This document shows positions 1-7,130 of a stretch of DNA of 64,000 nucleotides, piece by piece. The position numbers and the translations under genes are program-made. The notes below the pieces were generated by a model that was not told where the DNA came from, ran no database searches, and was given only the letters and a program-made list of their open reading frames with translations. The stretch comes from Pseudomonas guariconensis. Lineage in GTDB: Bacteria; Pseudomonadota; Gammaproteobacteria; Pseudomonadales; Pseudomonadaceae. The stretch covers positions 44,153-108,152 of the forward strand of contig NZ_FMYX01000016.1 of NCBI RefSeq assembly GCF_900102675.1, written 5' to 3'. Within the stretch, counting starts at the first letter, position 1, and every line of letters starts with the position of its first letter.

Positions 1-271
1 GATGGTGGCTCACCACAGTGTCAACGGTTGCCAGTTGCAGCCGGGTGACCTGTTCGGTTCGGGCACGCTGTCCGGCGCCACGCCCGGCTCGTTCGGCAGC
101 CTTCTGGAGATCACCGAAGGTGGCAAGCATCCGGTGGAGCTGGCCAGCGGCGAGGTGCGCAAGTTCCTGGAGGACGGCGACGAGATCATCCTGCGTGCCC
201 GCTGCATCCGTGACGGCGTGGCGAGCATCGGTTTCGGCGAATGCCGCGGCAAGATCATCTCGGCCAACTGA
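1..271 (+). CDS. fahA: Fumarylacetoacetase, C-terminal end (partial)
   Basis: The last 89 or so codons of a reading frame that is already open at the left edge. The protein end carries NGC, GDLFGSGT and GFGECRGKI, which match the C-terminal part of the fumarylacetoacetase fold. This enzyme hydrolyses fumarylacetoacetate to fumarate and acetoacetate, the last step of tyrosine/homogentisate breakdown. The next gene, 12 bp downstream on the same strand, is the preceding pathway enzyme maleylacetoacetate isomerase, which supports the call and suggests one operon (hmgA-fahA-maiA type). The start and the catalytic metal site lie outside the window, so function rests on this tail and on context. Confidence 0.88.
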   Translation, partial: MVAHHSVNGCQLQPGDLFGSGTLSGATPGSFGSLLEITEGGKHPVELASGEVRKFLEDGDEIILRARCIRDGVASIGFGECRGKIISAN

Positions 272-283
272 GAGGTCAGGGCG

Positions 284-916
284 ATGGAGCTGTTCACCTA
301 TTACCGTTCCACTTCCTCGTATCGGGTACGCATCGCCTTGGCGCTCAAGGGGCTGGATTACCAGGCCCTGCCGGTCAACCTGCTCAAGGGCGAGCAGCGT
401 GGGGCGCACTACCTGGCGCTCAACCCCCAGGGGCGAGTGCCCGCGCTGCGGACCGATGGCGGGGAGTTGCTGGTGCAGTCACCGGCGATCATCGAGTACC
501 TCGAAGAGGTTTATCCACAACCTGCGCTGTTGCCGGCCAGTGCCGAGTCTCGGGCCAAAGTGCGGGGTGTGGCGGCGATCATCGGCTGCGACGTCCACCC
601 GCTGCACAACGTCAGCGTGCTCAACCAGTTGCGTCAGTTGGGCCATGACGATACCCAGGTCAACCAGTGGATCGCCCACTGGATCGGCCAGGGCCTGGCG
701 GCGGTGGAACAATTGATCGGTGATCGAGGCTTCTGCTTCGGTGACGAGCCGGGGTTGGCAGATGTCTACCTGATCCCTCAGCTCTACGCCGCCGAGCGAT
801 TCAATGTCGACCTCAGCGGCTATCCACGCATCGCTCGCGTGGCTGCTTTGGCACAGGCACATCCGGCCTTCGCCAAGGCGCATCCCTCCTGCCAGCCGGA
901 CACCCCGGCTCAGTGA
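284..916 (+). CDS. maiA: Maleylacetoacetate isomerase (zeta-class glutathione S-transferase)
   Basis: The 210-residue protein starts MELFTYYRSTSSYRVRIAL, the zeta-GST N-terminal glutathione-binding motif, here STSSYRVR. NPQGRVPAL and QSPAIIEYLEE follow, the usual thioredoxin-fold cis-Pro and Gln-Ser glutathione contacts. The C-terminal helical domain has IGCDVHPLHN, typical of this isomerase. It converts maleylacetoacetate to fumarylacetoacetate using glutathione as cofactor, in the cytoplasm. The length is normal for the family. The ATG lies 12 nt after fahA with a purine-rich stretch just upstream, so it is probably co-transcribed. Its last 7 nt overlap the end of the convergent gene. Confidence 0.95.
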   Translation: MELFTYYRSTSSYRVRIALALKGLDYQALPVNLLKGEQRGAHYLALNPQGRVPALRTDGGELLVQSPAIIEYLEEVYPQPALLPASAESRAKVRGVAAIIGCDVHPLHNVSVLNQLRQLGHDDTQVNQWIAHWIGQGLAAVEQLIGDRGFCFGDEPGLADVYLIPQLYAAERFNVDLSGYPRIARVAALAQAHPAFAKAHPSCQPDTPAQ

Positions 917-1716
917 ATCGAACGCTTGGTCGACGGGAGTTGGCCAAGCCGTTCGCTCAATTTCAGACGCTGGATCGGGTCGTCGGTCAGCAGCAAGGCG
1001 TGCTCCAAGTCATAGCGCTCGGCCTGGGGGCAATCCAGGTGCTGGTAGAGCGTGGCGCGGGCCAGGTAGTCGCTTGCCAGTACCGGGCCTAGTTGCATCA
1101 CCCGTTCGGCGTCGATCAAGGCGGCCAGGTCGTTTTCGTTGCTGCTGTGCAGATGACGCAGGTTGCGCGACAGGCGCTGGAGCATCTGCATGGGGGCTGC
1201 GCTGTGCATGTGCTCGGCGCTCAACGGCATATGGGGACCGAACTGGCGGGCCAGCAGTTCTCGGCAGTCGGCGGGGTACAACCGTCGCCCGCCACAGGGA
1301 TCGAGCAAATGGTCGGCCCCGGGCACACGCAGCAGGAAGTGGCCGGGGAAGTTCACGCCCTCCAGGGGGATCGATAGGCGTCGCGCCAGTTCCAGGGCGA
1401 GGATGGCCAGGGTCAACGGCTGGCCGCGGCGGCGCTGCAAGACTTTGTCCATCAACGCCACCTGGGGTCGCAACGGATGGTATTCATCCTGCGCGAAACC
1501 CAGGGCATTGAGTTGACGCAGCAGGGGCTGGGCCAGCTCGTGGAGCGGCAGCATTGGCAGGTTGGCGCTGATTTCTCGCTGCAAGTCGTGCACTTGGGCG
1601 AGGCTCGCCGCCGGGTCCACCGTCCGGTCGTGCTCGGCCGCTATCCACAGCGTTGCTTCCAGCAGGGCGACAGGCTCGCGATCCAGGCAGGCCAGGCAGG
1701 CTTGACGTGGGTTCAT
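910..1716 (-). CDS. SirB1 family protein (transglutaminase-like with TPR-type C-terminus)
   Basis: About 268 residues. I chose the ATG at 1716 because GGAGAG sits 5-8 nt upstream; an ATG five codons earlier has no such site. Residues around 100-150 contain RRGQPLTLAILALELARRL, then FPGHFLLRV and LLDPCGGRRL, the SirB1/transglutaminase-like core. The last 70 residues (YLARATLYQHL, YDLEHALLL) look like one or two TPR helices. The family is widespread in proteobacteria and its biochemical role is not settled. It stands alone and ends tail-to-tail with maiA. Confident in family, not in function. Confidence 0.85.
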   Translation of the reverse strand: MNPRQACLACLDREPVALLEATLWIAAEHDRTVDPAASLAQVHDLQREISANLPMLPLHELAQPLLRQLNALGFAQDEYHPLRPQVALMDKVLQRRRGQPLTLAILALELARRLSIPLEGVNFPGHFLLRVPGADHLLDPCGGRRLYPADCRELLARQFGPHMPLSAEHMHSAAPMQMLQRLSRNLRHLHSSNENDLAALIDAERVMQLGPVLASDYLARATLYQHLDCPQAERYDLEHALLLTDDPIQRLKLSERLGQLPSTKRSIH

Positions 1717-1840
1717 GGGCACTCTCCGCATACGCTTATCTTTTAGCCTTGGCGCGTGCTTTCGTCCAGTGGTCCGCCAGAGGCTCGGAGCCTGGCGGCC
1801 TGCCTATACTGGAAGGAGCACCTCTCGGGGGAGCCCGTTG

Positions 1841-2860
1841 ATGTTCGCGCTCATGCAAAGCACCCGCACCCAGTCCTTGCACCTGTGCATCGACCCGCCG
1901 ACAGGCCTCAAGGCCGTCGTGGTCATTCATAGCGAGCAGTTGGGCCCGGCCATGGGCGGCTGTCGCTATCTACCCTATGCCGATGATGAAAGTGCCATGA
2001 CCGACGCCATCCGTCTGGCCCAGGGCATGAGCTACAAGGCGGCATTGGCGGGCCTGCCTTTGGGGGGCGGCAAAGCGGTGATCGTGCGCAATCCGCATGT
2101 GGAAAACCGCGCCGCGCTGTTCGAAGCATTCGGCCGGTTCATCGATACCCTGCAGGGGCGCTTCATCACCGCCGTGGACAGCGGCACCTCCACCCTGGAC
2201 ATGGACTGCATCGCCCAGACCACACCCCATGTCACCAGCACCACAGCCTCAGGCGACCCGTCGCCGCATGCCGCGATGGGTGTGTTCGCGGGCATTCGCG
2301 CCACGTCCATGGCGCGTCTGGGCAGCGATAACCTGGAGGGGCTGCGCATCGCTGTGCAAGGCTTGGGCAATGTCGGCTATGCCTTGGCCGAACAGTTGCA
2401 CGCGGCGGGCGCGGAATTATTGGTCAGCGACCTGGATCCTGGACGCGTGCGCCTGGCCGTGGAGCAATTGGGGGCACATCCTGTGACCAACGACGCGCTG
2501 ATCAGCACTCCCTGCGACATCTTTGCCCCCTGTGGCGTCGGGCCGGTGCTCAATGGCCAGAGCGTGATGCAGTTGCGCTGCGCTGCCGTGGCAGGCGCGG
2601 CGAACAACCAGCTCACTACGCTGCAAGTGGCGGATCAGCTGGAAAATCGCGGCATCCTCTATGCGCCGGACTACGTGATCAATGCCGGTGGCCTGATCTA
2701 TGTGGCCCTGACCCACCGGGGCGAGGACCTGGGCACCATCACCGCACACCTGGCGCGCATTCCCACGCGGCTGACCGAAGTGTTTGCCCATGCCCAGGCG
2801 GAGAAGCGTTCGCCAGCGCGGGTGGCGCAGATGCTGGCGGAGCGGTTGCTCTACGGATGA
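1841..2860 (+). CDS. Glu/Leu/Phe/Val dehydrogenase family protein (leucine dehydrogenase-like)
   Basis: 339 residues from the ATG at 1841, which has a GGGGGAG ribosome site. The frame is open further upstream, but that extension is antisense to the neighbour and unlike the family. The N-terminal half has GGCRY, then MSYKAALAGLPLGGGKAVI with the two conserved lysines of amino-acid dehydrogenases. The C-terminal half has VQGLGNVG, the NAD-binding Rossmann loop, and APDYVINAGG. Such enzymes oxidatively deaminate branched-chain or aromatic amino acids to 2-oxo acids. The length is closer to leucine/phenylalanine/valine dehydrogenases than to glutamate dehydrogenase. Substrate cannot be decided here. 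Confidence 0.88.
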   Translation: MFALMQSTRTQSLHLCIDPPTGLKAVVVIHSEQLGPAMGGCRYLPYADDESAMTDAIRLAQGMSYKAALAGLPLGGGKAVIVRNPHVENRAALFEAFGRFIDTLQGRFITAVDSGTSTLDMDCIAQTTPHVTSTTASGDPSPHAAMGVFAGIRATSMARLGSDNLEGLRIAVQGLGNVGYALAEQLHAAGAELLVSDLDPGRVRLAVEQLGAHPVTNDALISTPCDIFAPCGVGPVLNGQSVMQLRCAAVAGAANNQLTTLQVADQLENRGILYAPDYVINAGGLIYVALTHRGEDLGTITAHLARIPTRLTEVFAHAQAEKRSPARVAQMLAERLLYG

Positions 2861-2867
2861 GCCTGGG

Positions 2868-3128
2868 TCATTCAGCCTGATTCTCAAGCAGCTCGGCCAA
2901 GGCATCCGGCTGGTTCTTGAAGGCCCGGGCGAACACGTCGCGGTTCTTGGCCATGTAGATGCCGGCTTCCTCGACTTGCTGTTCGCTCAACGATGGCACG
3001 GCCTTTTGCAACACCTCGGCCAGGCGCTCGGCCAGTTCGAGCATTTTGTCGTGACGGTCTGCTTCGGCCTTATCCATGAACAAGCGCTCCGGGTCGCGGC
3101 TGCTGCGGTACACCACTTCGACGGCCAT
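2868..3128 (-). CDS. yebG: DNA damage-inducible protein YebG
   Basis: An 86-residue acidic helical protein starting MAVEVVYRSSRDPERLF, with DKAEADRHDKMLELAERL, the YebG family pattern. In Escherichia coli yebG is part of the SOS regulon; the molecular role is unknown. Here a consensus LexA box lies about 40 bp upstream of the start, which strongly supports both identity and SOS control. It is convergent with the dehydrogenase gene, with 7 bp between the stops. Confidence 0.92.
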   Translation of the reverse strand: MAVEVVYRSSRDPERLFMDKAEADRHDKMLELAERLAEVLQKAVPSLSEQQVEEAGIYMAKNRDVFARAFKNQPDALAELLENQAE

Positions 3129-3167
3129 TCATCACCTCTGTGCCTTTTGCTGTTGGGGTTATGGGTT

Positions 3168-3187
3168 AACTGTATTTATATACAGTA
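3168..3187 (-). promoter_or_regulatory. LexA (SOS) box upstream of yebG
   Basis: On the minus strand the core is CTGTATATAAATACAG, the classic gammaproteobacterial CTG-N10-CAG LexA operator with an AT-rich centre, flanked by T and TT. It lies 40 bp before the yebG ATG, where it would overlap the promoter. Seen directly; regulation by LexA is inferred. Confidence 0.93.
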
Positions 3188-3313
3188 CTCGCTCCAGCCA
3201 CCGTGATGCAACTCAAGTGATGGCCTTTTCCCTTCAGAGCCTAGCCCACAGGTGTCTTGCGGCAATTGGTCGCCTTCCAAGGCAAAGGCCTGGCCTTTTT
3301 ACTGCATGCACAA

Positions 3314-3331
3314 GCGTCACAGAGGTGACGC
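3314..3331 (+). promoter_or_regulatory. Inverted repeat upstream of psiE
   Basis: GCGTCAC and GTGACGC form a perfect 7-bp inverted repeat spaced by 4 bp, 37 bp before the psiE start. It could be a regulator operator. I do not see a convincing Pho box here, so control by phosphate is not shown. Confidence 0.4.
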
Positions 3332-3367
3332 ATCATCCTTCAGCTCGTATCGGGGAAAACGAACATC

Positions 3368-3838
3368 GTGAACATCAAATGGGCAGAAAAACTACGCAAG
3401 GGCCTGCATGGCTCGGCGGACTCGCTGGGCAACCTGTGCGTCGAGGCGTTCCACTACCTGGCGTTGTTCGGCATCGGCGCCATCACTGCCTATGCGGCGG
3501 TGGTGACCTTCCTGGACATGCTGGGCAAAGGTGGGGTCAGCGTCGATGACATCCTGCTGCTGTTCATCTACTTGGAGCTGGGGGCGATGGTCGGTATCTA
3601 TTTCAAGACCAACCACATGCCGATCCGCTTCCTGCTGTATGTGGCGATCACCGCGCTGACCCGTCTGCTGATCGGCGATGTCTCGCACCACAAAGCGCCA
3701 GACGTCGGGCTGCTGTATCTGTGCGGCGGCATCCTGCTGCTGGCGTTTTCGATTCTTGTGGTGCGCTACGCCTCGTACCGCTATCCGTCCACCAAGGTGC
3801 TCGATGCCAATGGCAAAGAGGTCGAGGACGGCAAGTAG
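3368..3838 (+). CDS. psiE: Phosphate-starvation-inducible PsiE family membrane protein
   Basis: 156 residues from a GTG start with GGGGAAA upstream. Four hydrophobic segments are visible (about residues 28-50, 60-80, 88-105 and 115-135), with the conserved pieces FIYLELGAMV, MPIRFLLYVAITALTR and ILVVRYASYRYP of the PsiE/DUF2495-type family. This is an inner-membrane protein, induced by phosphate starvation in E. coli; its role is unknown. The 3' end of this gene, with the adjoining intergenic bases, is duplicated 1,182 bp downstream, so the segment after it appears to be an insertion. Confidence 0.88.
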   Translation: MNIKWAEKLRKGLHGSADSLGNLCVEAFHYLALFGIGAITAYAAVVTFLDMLGKGGVSVDDILLLFIYLELGAMVGIYFKTNHMPIRFLLYVAITALTRLLIGDVSHHKAPDVGLLYLCGGILLLAFSILVVRYASYRYPSTKVLDANGKEVEDGK

Positions 3839-3856
3839 GGGTCAGTTGGCCAGGCC
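3713..3856 (+). repeat. 144-bp direct repeat, copy A (psiE 3' end)
   Basis: Bases 3713-3856 match 4895-5038 at 141 of 144 positions with no gaps. The repeat covers the last 42 codons of psiE and 18 bp beyond the stop, including the last four codons of the convergent DUF3509 gene. Similarity stops abruptly at both ends. The differences are at 3718, 3750 (Ser to Trp codon) and 3810 (Asn to Asp codon). Confidence 0.95.
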
Positions 3857-4097
3857 TGGGCCATGCTGTTGTTGCTCGGTTGCGAACCCGGCGCTGAACG
3901 GGTTGAAGAGTAGCCGTGTCCCCAGGGATATGAAGTGTATTTGCGCAAAGGCCAGACTAGGCGAAACGGGGTCAGAAAGCGAAGTGCGCTGGAGTGCATG
4001 AGCATTCCGAGCCCCGTTTAAACGTAGTATGGGCGAGTGCGGATACATTCCGTACAGAGTCTAGGTGTTCAAGATGTGCAGCTGGGGAACATTGAGT

Positions 4098-4400
4098 TCA
4101 CTGTCGTGACAAGTATCGTCTTGGACTGTCTTTGCTCGGCAGACAAAATATTTGAAGCAGGGCGCTTATGAACGCGATCCAGCGGATTATATAGTCACCT
4201 CCCAAAAAATCTCGGGAGGGTAGATAGAATAAAACATAGCCATAACGGGCTACGCTGAGTTGGGTCGCTCCCCAGAGTATAAGTGGTGCAAGAAAAATTA
4301 AAAATACTCCAGGGGTAAGACGTGATCCGGAAATTATTTTTGATGTCGAGTGGAAGGCCAAGAAGGCTATCAGGGAGATCAGTAGGTATAAGGCCTCCAT
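4098..4400 (-). CDS. Small multi-span membrane protein (possible immunity-type partner)
   Basis: About 100 residues from the ATG at 4400; a GTG at 4421 and an ATG at 4478 are also in frame. Three hydrophobic stretches are visible: MEALYLLISLIAFLAF, GVFLIFLAPLILWG and IIRWIAFISALLQIF. I do not recognise the family. It lies immediately downstream of the DUF4225-like remnant on the same strand. That order (effector-like gene, then a small membrane protein) resembles toxin-immunity pairs, but nothing in the sequence proves such a role. Low GC and position between the psiE repeats mark it as acquired. Confidence 0.5.
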   Translation of the reverse strand: MEALYLLISLIAFLAFHSTSKIISGSRLTPGVFLIFLAPLILWGATQLSVARYGYVLFYLPSRDFLGGDYIIRWIAFISALLQIFCLPSKDSPRRYLSRQ

Positions 4401-4410
4401 CAGTAACGGG

Positions 4411-4855
4411 TTACTGGTCACCGCTTTGACTCTCCATATATAAGGCGTTGAGGGTGGCGGTGTCGGAGATGGCTTCAAATGCTAATGCCGCTTTGCTTGA
4501 TTTCTCATATCCTCGAACATAATCGCTGCGTACATACCTAAATAAACGCCATGCATCTGGTTTCAATATCAGCTTACTAAGGCTGTAGGCCGAAAGAGCC
4601 AAGTCGACGGAACCATAAGCCATATTTCCTTCCAAGGCGCCTGCTCCCACTCTTTTTGCAGCCTGTTGGTAAGCCTTCCTCACTGAGCACAATCTGAGCG
4701 ACCGGCCGATAAATTGCCTCTATTTCATACATATTATTGGACATTCTGCCGTGCCCCAGCGATACGAAACTTCTGGCATAGACTGAGAAATAGTCATCGG
4801 TTTTTTTATTGCACGCAGGCGTACCGGCTCTCCGGGATCTAGTAATCGCCTGATG
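4411..4855 (-). pseudogene. DUF4225-like protein, frameshifted remnant
   Basis: Two protein-like stretches lie in different frames. The upstream one (about 4855-4690) reads TDDYFSVYARSF, then GRMSNNMYEIEAIYRPV and AQIVLS. The downstream one (4683-4411) reads VRKAYQQAAKRVG, GNMAYGSVDLALSAY and LKPDAWRLFRYVRSDYVRGY. Joining IVLS directly to VRKAYQQ needs a shift of one base near 4684, so I read this as one gene broken by a frameshift and missing its N-terminus at a stop near 4856. The downstream part resembles DUF4225 proteins of pseudomonads as I remember them; that identification is from memory and moderate. If the frameshift is a sequencing error the gene would still be truncated. Confidence 0.55.
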
Positions 4856-4894
4856 CTAGATAGCGTATTGGGGTGCGTTGCGCGGAAGCCGCAT

Positions 4895-5038
4895 CTGTAC
4901 CTGTGCGGCGGCATCCTGCTGCTGGCGTTTTGGATTCTTGTGGTGCGCTACGCCTCGTACCGCTATCCGTCCACCAAGGTGCTCGATGCCGATGGCAAAG
5001 AGGTCGAGGACGGCAAGTAGGGGTCAGTTGGCCAGGCC
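4895..5038 (+). repeat. 144-bp direct repeat, copy B (orphan psiE 3' end)
   Basis: Second copy of the psiE 3' end (see 3713-3856). Here it encodes the C-terminal 42 codons without the rest of the gene, so it is a non-functional psiE tail. The 18 bp past the psiE stop contain the natural end of the DUF3509 gene, so copy B keeps the junction with that gene while copy A keeps the intact psiE. Confidence 0.93.
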
Positions 5039-5326
5039 GGCGGCGGGGAAGCGGCGTGGTGTCTGGTGGGGGGCTTGGGTGAGGGCGGCCAGGACCTCCA
5101 GCGGGTTCTGGCCCAGTTCGATGGCCAGCCCCAGGCGGATGCTGTCGATCACCCGCTGCAGACGCTGCGGGTCATTGCGCTGGGCGGCGGTGATCAGGCG
5201 TTTGGCGACCACACCGCTGTCGTCGGAGAGGGTGAGCATGATGCTGCCGTCCAGGCGTTCGATGCTCAGGTTGACCCGGTACTCGGGGGCGAAGGCGTCG
5301 CTGATCTGGTCGAATGGATTGTGCAT
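5024..5326 (-). CDS. DUF3509 domain-containing protein
   Basis: A 100-residue soluble protein starting MHNPFDQISDAFAPEYRVN, with SIMLTLSDDSGVVAKR and RVIDSIRLGLAIELGQ. This pattern fits the small DUF3509 family found in Pseudomonas; its function is unknown. Its last codons (GLAN, stop) lie inside repeat copy B, so the psiE and DUF3509 genes were probably direct convergent neighbours before the insertion. No strong ribosome site is visible before the ATG. Confidence 0.75.
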   Translation of the reverse strand: MHNPFDQISDAFAPEYRVNLSIERLDGSIMLTLSDDSGVVAKRLITAAQRNDPQRLQRVIDSIRLGLAIELGQNPLEVLAALTQAPHQTPRRFPAAGLAN

Positions 5327-5409
5327 GGTCGGGCGGTCTGCAATGAATGACTGCAGAGGTTGACCGACTGAGCGCGCGGTTGGTTCAGGGCCATTGATCG
5401 GTGGACATG

Positions 5410-5436
5410 AAAACGCCCGACAAAGCCGGGCGTTCT
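5410..5436 (-). terminator. Rho-independent terminator of the HPF/RaiA-like gene
   Basis: AACGCCCG and CGGGCGTT form an 8-bp stem around a 7-nt loop, followed on the minus strand by TTTTC. It lies about 20 bp after the stop of the ribosome factor gene. Confidence 0.85.
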
Positions 5437-5452
5437 TTGTCGATCGCGGGGT

Positions 5453-5800
5453 TCAGGCTTCAGGGTCGCTCATCTGAAGTACCCCACGTTTGCTGCGCAA
5501 CTTGCCGTAGAAGTGCTCCAGCGCGTTGTTCAGCTTGCTGGCGGCGCCATCCACAGCCTGGTCCAGGGACGTGGCGGTGTGGGTCACGGAAATCGGTTGA
5601 TGGCCTTTCGGGCGAGCCTCCATCTGGCAGCGTTTGTCATGTGGGCCGGGCTTGGCGCCGTTCTCGTCACGCAGGTGGACCTCGATGCGGGTGAGGTCGT
5701 CCTCGTAGCGTTCGAGCGTGCTTTCAAGCGTGCTGCGAACCCACTCGTTGAGCCGGATGTTGCCTTCGATGTGATTGCTGCTGTTGACCTGGATTTGCAT
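5453..5800 (-). CDS. HPF/RaiA family ribosome-associated protein
   Basis: 115 residues starting MQIQVNSSNHIEGNIRLNEWV, with YEDDLTRIEVHLRDEN, CQMEARPKGHQPISV and LDQAVDGAASKLNNALEH. These are the beta-alpha-beta elements of the HPF/RaiA (YfiA) fold. Such proteins bind the 30S decoding site and help hibernate or protect ribosomes under stress. There is no long C-terminal dimerisation domain, so it is a short type. It is distinct from the hpf gene usually found beside rpoN, so it is probably a second paralogue; that is inference. It is monocistronic with its own terminator. Confidence 0.82.
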   Translation of the reverse strand: MQIQVNSSNHIEGNIRLNEWVRSTLESTLERYEDDLTRIEVHLRDENGAKPGPHDKRCQMEARPKGHQPISVTHTATSLDQAVDGAASKLNNALEHFYGKLRSKRGVLQMSDPEA

Positions 5801-6009
5801 GATTCAATCCTTATTCAGCTTGCTCGCAAGAGACGCGCCTAGGCCTTTGAGGCCCTTGGAATTTCTTCGCCTCTTGACCCTAAAGTCAGCCAACGGCGAA
5901 ACGAAATCAAGCCCCTTTAGAAAATAAATTTTCTGTTGCAAATCGGCCTTGGCAAACCGCCGAAACATGCTTCTGGTGCTGATGCGCCCGGCGAACGTGC
6001 GCTCGTCGC

Positions 6010-6885
6010 TCAGCCGGAGAAGGCCGCCCGGTAGTCCCCGGGCGTCGCGCCCAGGGCCTGGCGGAAGCGGTTGCTGAAGTGGCTGGCGCTGGCGAATCCA
6101 CATAGCAGGGCCACCTGGCCCAGCGGCAACTGGCCCAGGCGCAACAGCTGGCAGGCGCGGTTGAGGCGGCGGGCCAGCAGGTACTGGTGCGGCGGCAGGC
6201 CGAAGCTTGTACGGAACATGCGGGCGAAGTGGTATTCGGACAGGTTGCAGCGCACGGCCAGCTCGCCCAGGGTGATGGGTTGGTCCAGGTGCGCTTCGAT
6301 GTACTCCACCAACTGCCGGCGCTGGTGCGGTGCCAGGCCGCCCTTCAGGCGCAGGCCCTGGCGCAGACCTGCCTGGCTGAGCACGGCGTGGTCGACAATT
6401 TCGTGGGCCAGGCTACTGGCCAAGAGACGCTCGCCGGGTTCGTCCCAGTCCAGGGTCACCAGTTGGCGGAAGCGTCGGGCCTGTTGCGGATCATCGAGGA
6501 AGGTCGCCTCTTGCAGCTGCATTTCCCGCGGTTCGCGGTCGAGCAGGTGCAGGCAACCCAGGGCGAACTGGGCCTCGCTGATGTAGAGGTGGGCCAGGCG
6601 GATGTGCCCATTGACCACCCAGTTGGACTCGTGACCTGCGGGCATGATGCACAGTTTGTCCGGCGCGCCCTTGTCGGCCGGGCGCTGACGTCGGAAGGTG
6701 CCGGTGCCGTCGGCGATGTAGCACGACAGGGTATGGTGGCTCGGCGCCTGGTAGTCGCGGGCATCGTCGCGATTGCTCCACACTGCTGCAGCAAGGCCGT
6801 CGCCCAGGTGCGCGCTCAGCTCCAGGCGGGCATTGGGGGAGGCGTGCATGGCGTTGAAAACTTGCAATTGGGTCAGTGGGGTCAT
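6010..6885 (-). CDS. AraC family transcriptional regulator
   Basis: 291 residues from the ATG at 6885, which has GAGGAAT upstream; longer in-frame starts lack a ribosome site. The last 100 residues hold the double helix-turn-helix: ITLGELAVRCNLSEYHFARMFR and LPLGQVALLCGFASASHFSNRFR, ending GATPGDYR. The N-terminal part is a sensor region without a clear class. It lies divergently from the EamA transporter with about 245 bp between the starts, so it may control that gene; this is inference. The first HTH matches AraC/XylS regulators closely, but the ligand cannot be told. Confidence 0.88.
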   Translation of the reverse strand: MTPLTQLQVFNAMHASPNARLELSAHLGDGLAAAVWSNRDDARDYQAPSHHTLSCYIADGTGTFRRQRPADKGAPDKLCIMPAGHESNWVVNGHIRLAHLYISEAQFALGCLHLLDREPREMQLQEATFLDDPQQARRFRQLVTLDWDEPGERLLASSLAHEIVDHAVLSQAGLRQGLRLKGGLAPHQRRQLVEYIEAHLDQPITLGELAVRCNLSEYHFARMFRTSFGLPPHQYLLARRLNRACQLLRLGQLPLGQVALLCGFASASHFSNRFRQALGATPGDYRAAFSG

Positions 6886-7130
6886 CGGCGATTCCTCGTG
6901 TTGCCATCCTACTGCGTGGCGTTCGGGCTGACAGCCCCGGGGATGGCAAATGCGCAAGTTTGTGCAAGCGCAGGCATCGGCGGCGGGTGGAGACTGGAGA
7001 TCACGACGAGGGCTGGGCCCTCGATCACAGGCTTCGCCTGCAGGTGCCACTGAGCCTTGTGGGCGCTGGCGAAGCCTGCGATGGGCTGCAACGCAGCCCC
7101 AGCTCTTGTGACCGCCACGGAAGTCCTGCC
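6886..7130. other. Divergent intergenic region with short inverted repeats
   Basis: Between the AraC gene and the EamA transporter. It contains several short palindromes, for example GGGCTG-CAAC-GCAGCCC near 7083-7099 and repeats of AGGCTTCGCCTG-type sequence at 7029-7075. They resemble dispersed extragenic repeats of Pseudomonas. No promoter could be fixed with confidence. Confidence 0.5.

Larger units (their letters stand above)
3857..4894. mobile_element. Low-GC inserted segment between the psiE repeats
   Basis: About 1.04 kb bounded exactly by the two 144-bp repeats. Base composition is visibly lower in GC than the surroundings, with AT-rich runs around 4130-4560 and 4700-4830. It carries a small multi-span membrane protein and a broken DUF4225-like gene on the minus strand. 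Bases 3857-4097 have no gene I can support. No integrase, transposase or terminal inverted repeats are visible. The flanking direct repeat suggests arrival by recombination at the psiE 3' end followed by loss of other parts; this is inference. Confidence 0.6.

Noticed and set aside
3314..3367. Possible Pho box upstream of psiE
   Set aside because: The only clear feature is an inverted GCGTCAC repeat; no direct CTGTCAT-type repeats with proper spacing were found.
3842..4048. 68-codon minus-strand frame ending in the same GLAN tail as the DUF3509 protein
   Set aside because: Only the last codons come from the duplicated repeat; the rest is unrelated inserted DNA, so it is not a second DUF3509 gene.
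4720..4914. 64-codon minus-strand frame crossing the junction of the inserted segment and repeat copy B
   Set aside because: It starts inside the psiE repeat in antisense, and the neighbouring frame reads as a more protein-like DUF4225 remnant.
5804..6103. 99-codon minus-strand frame near the AraC gene end
   Set aside because: Its first half is a shifted copy of the AraC C-terminus in another frame; the remainder is low-complexity basic sequence without a ribosome site.
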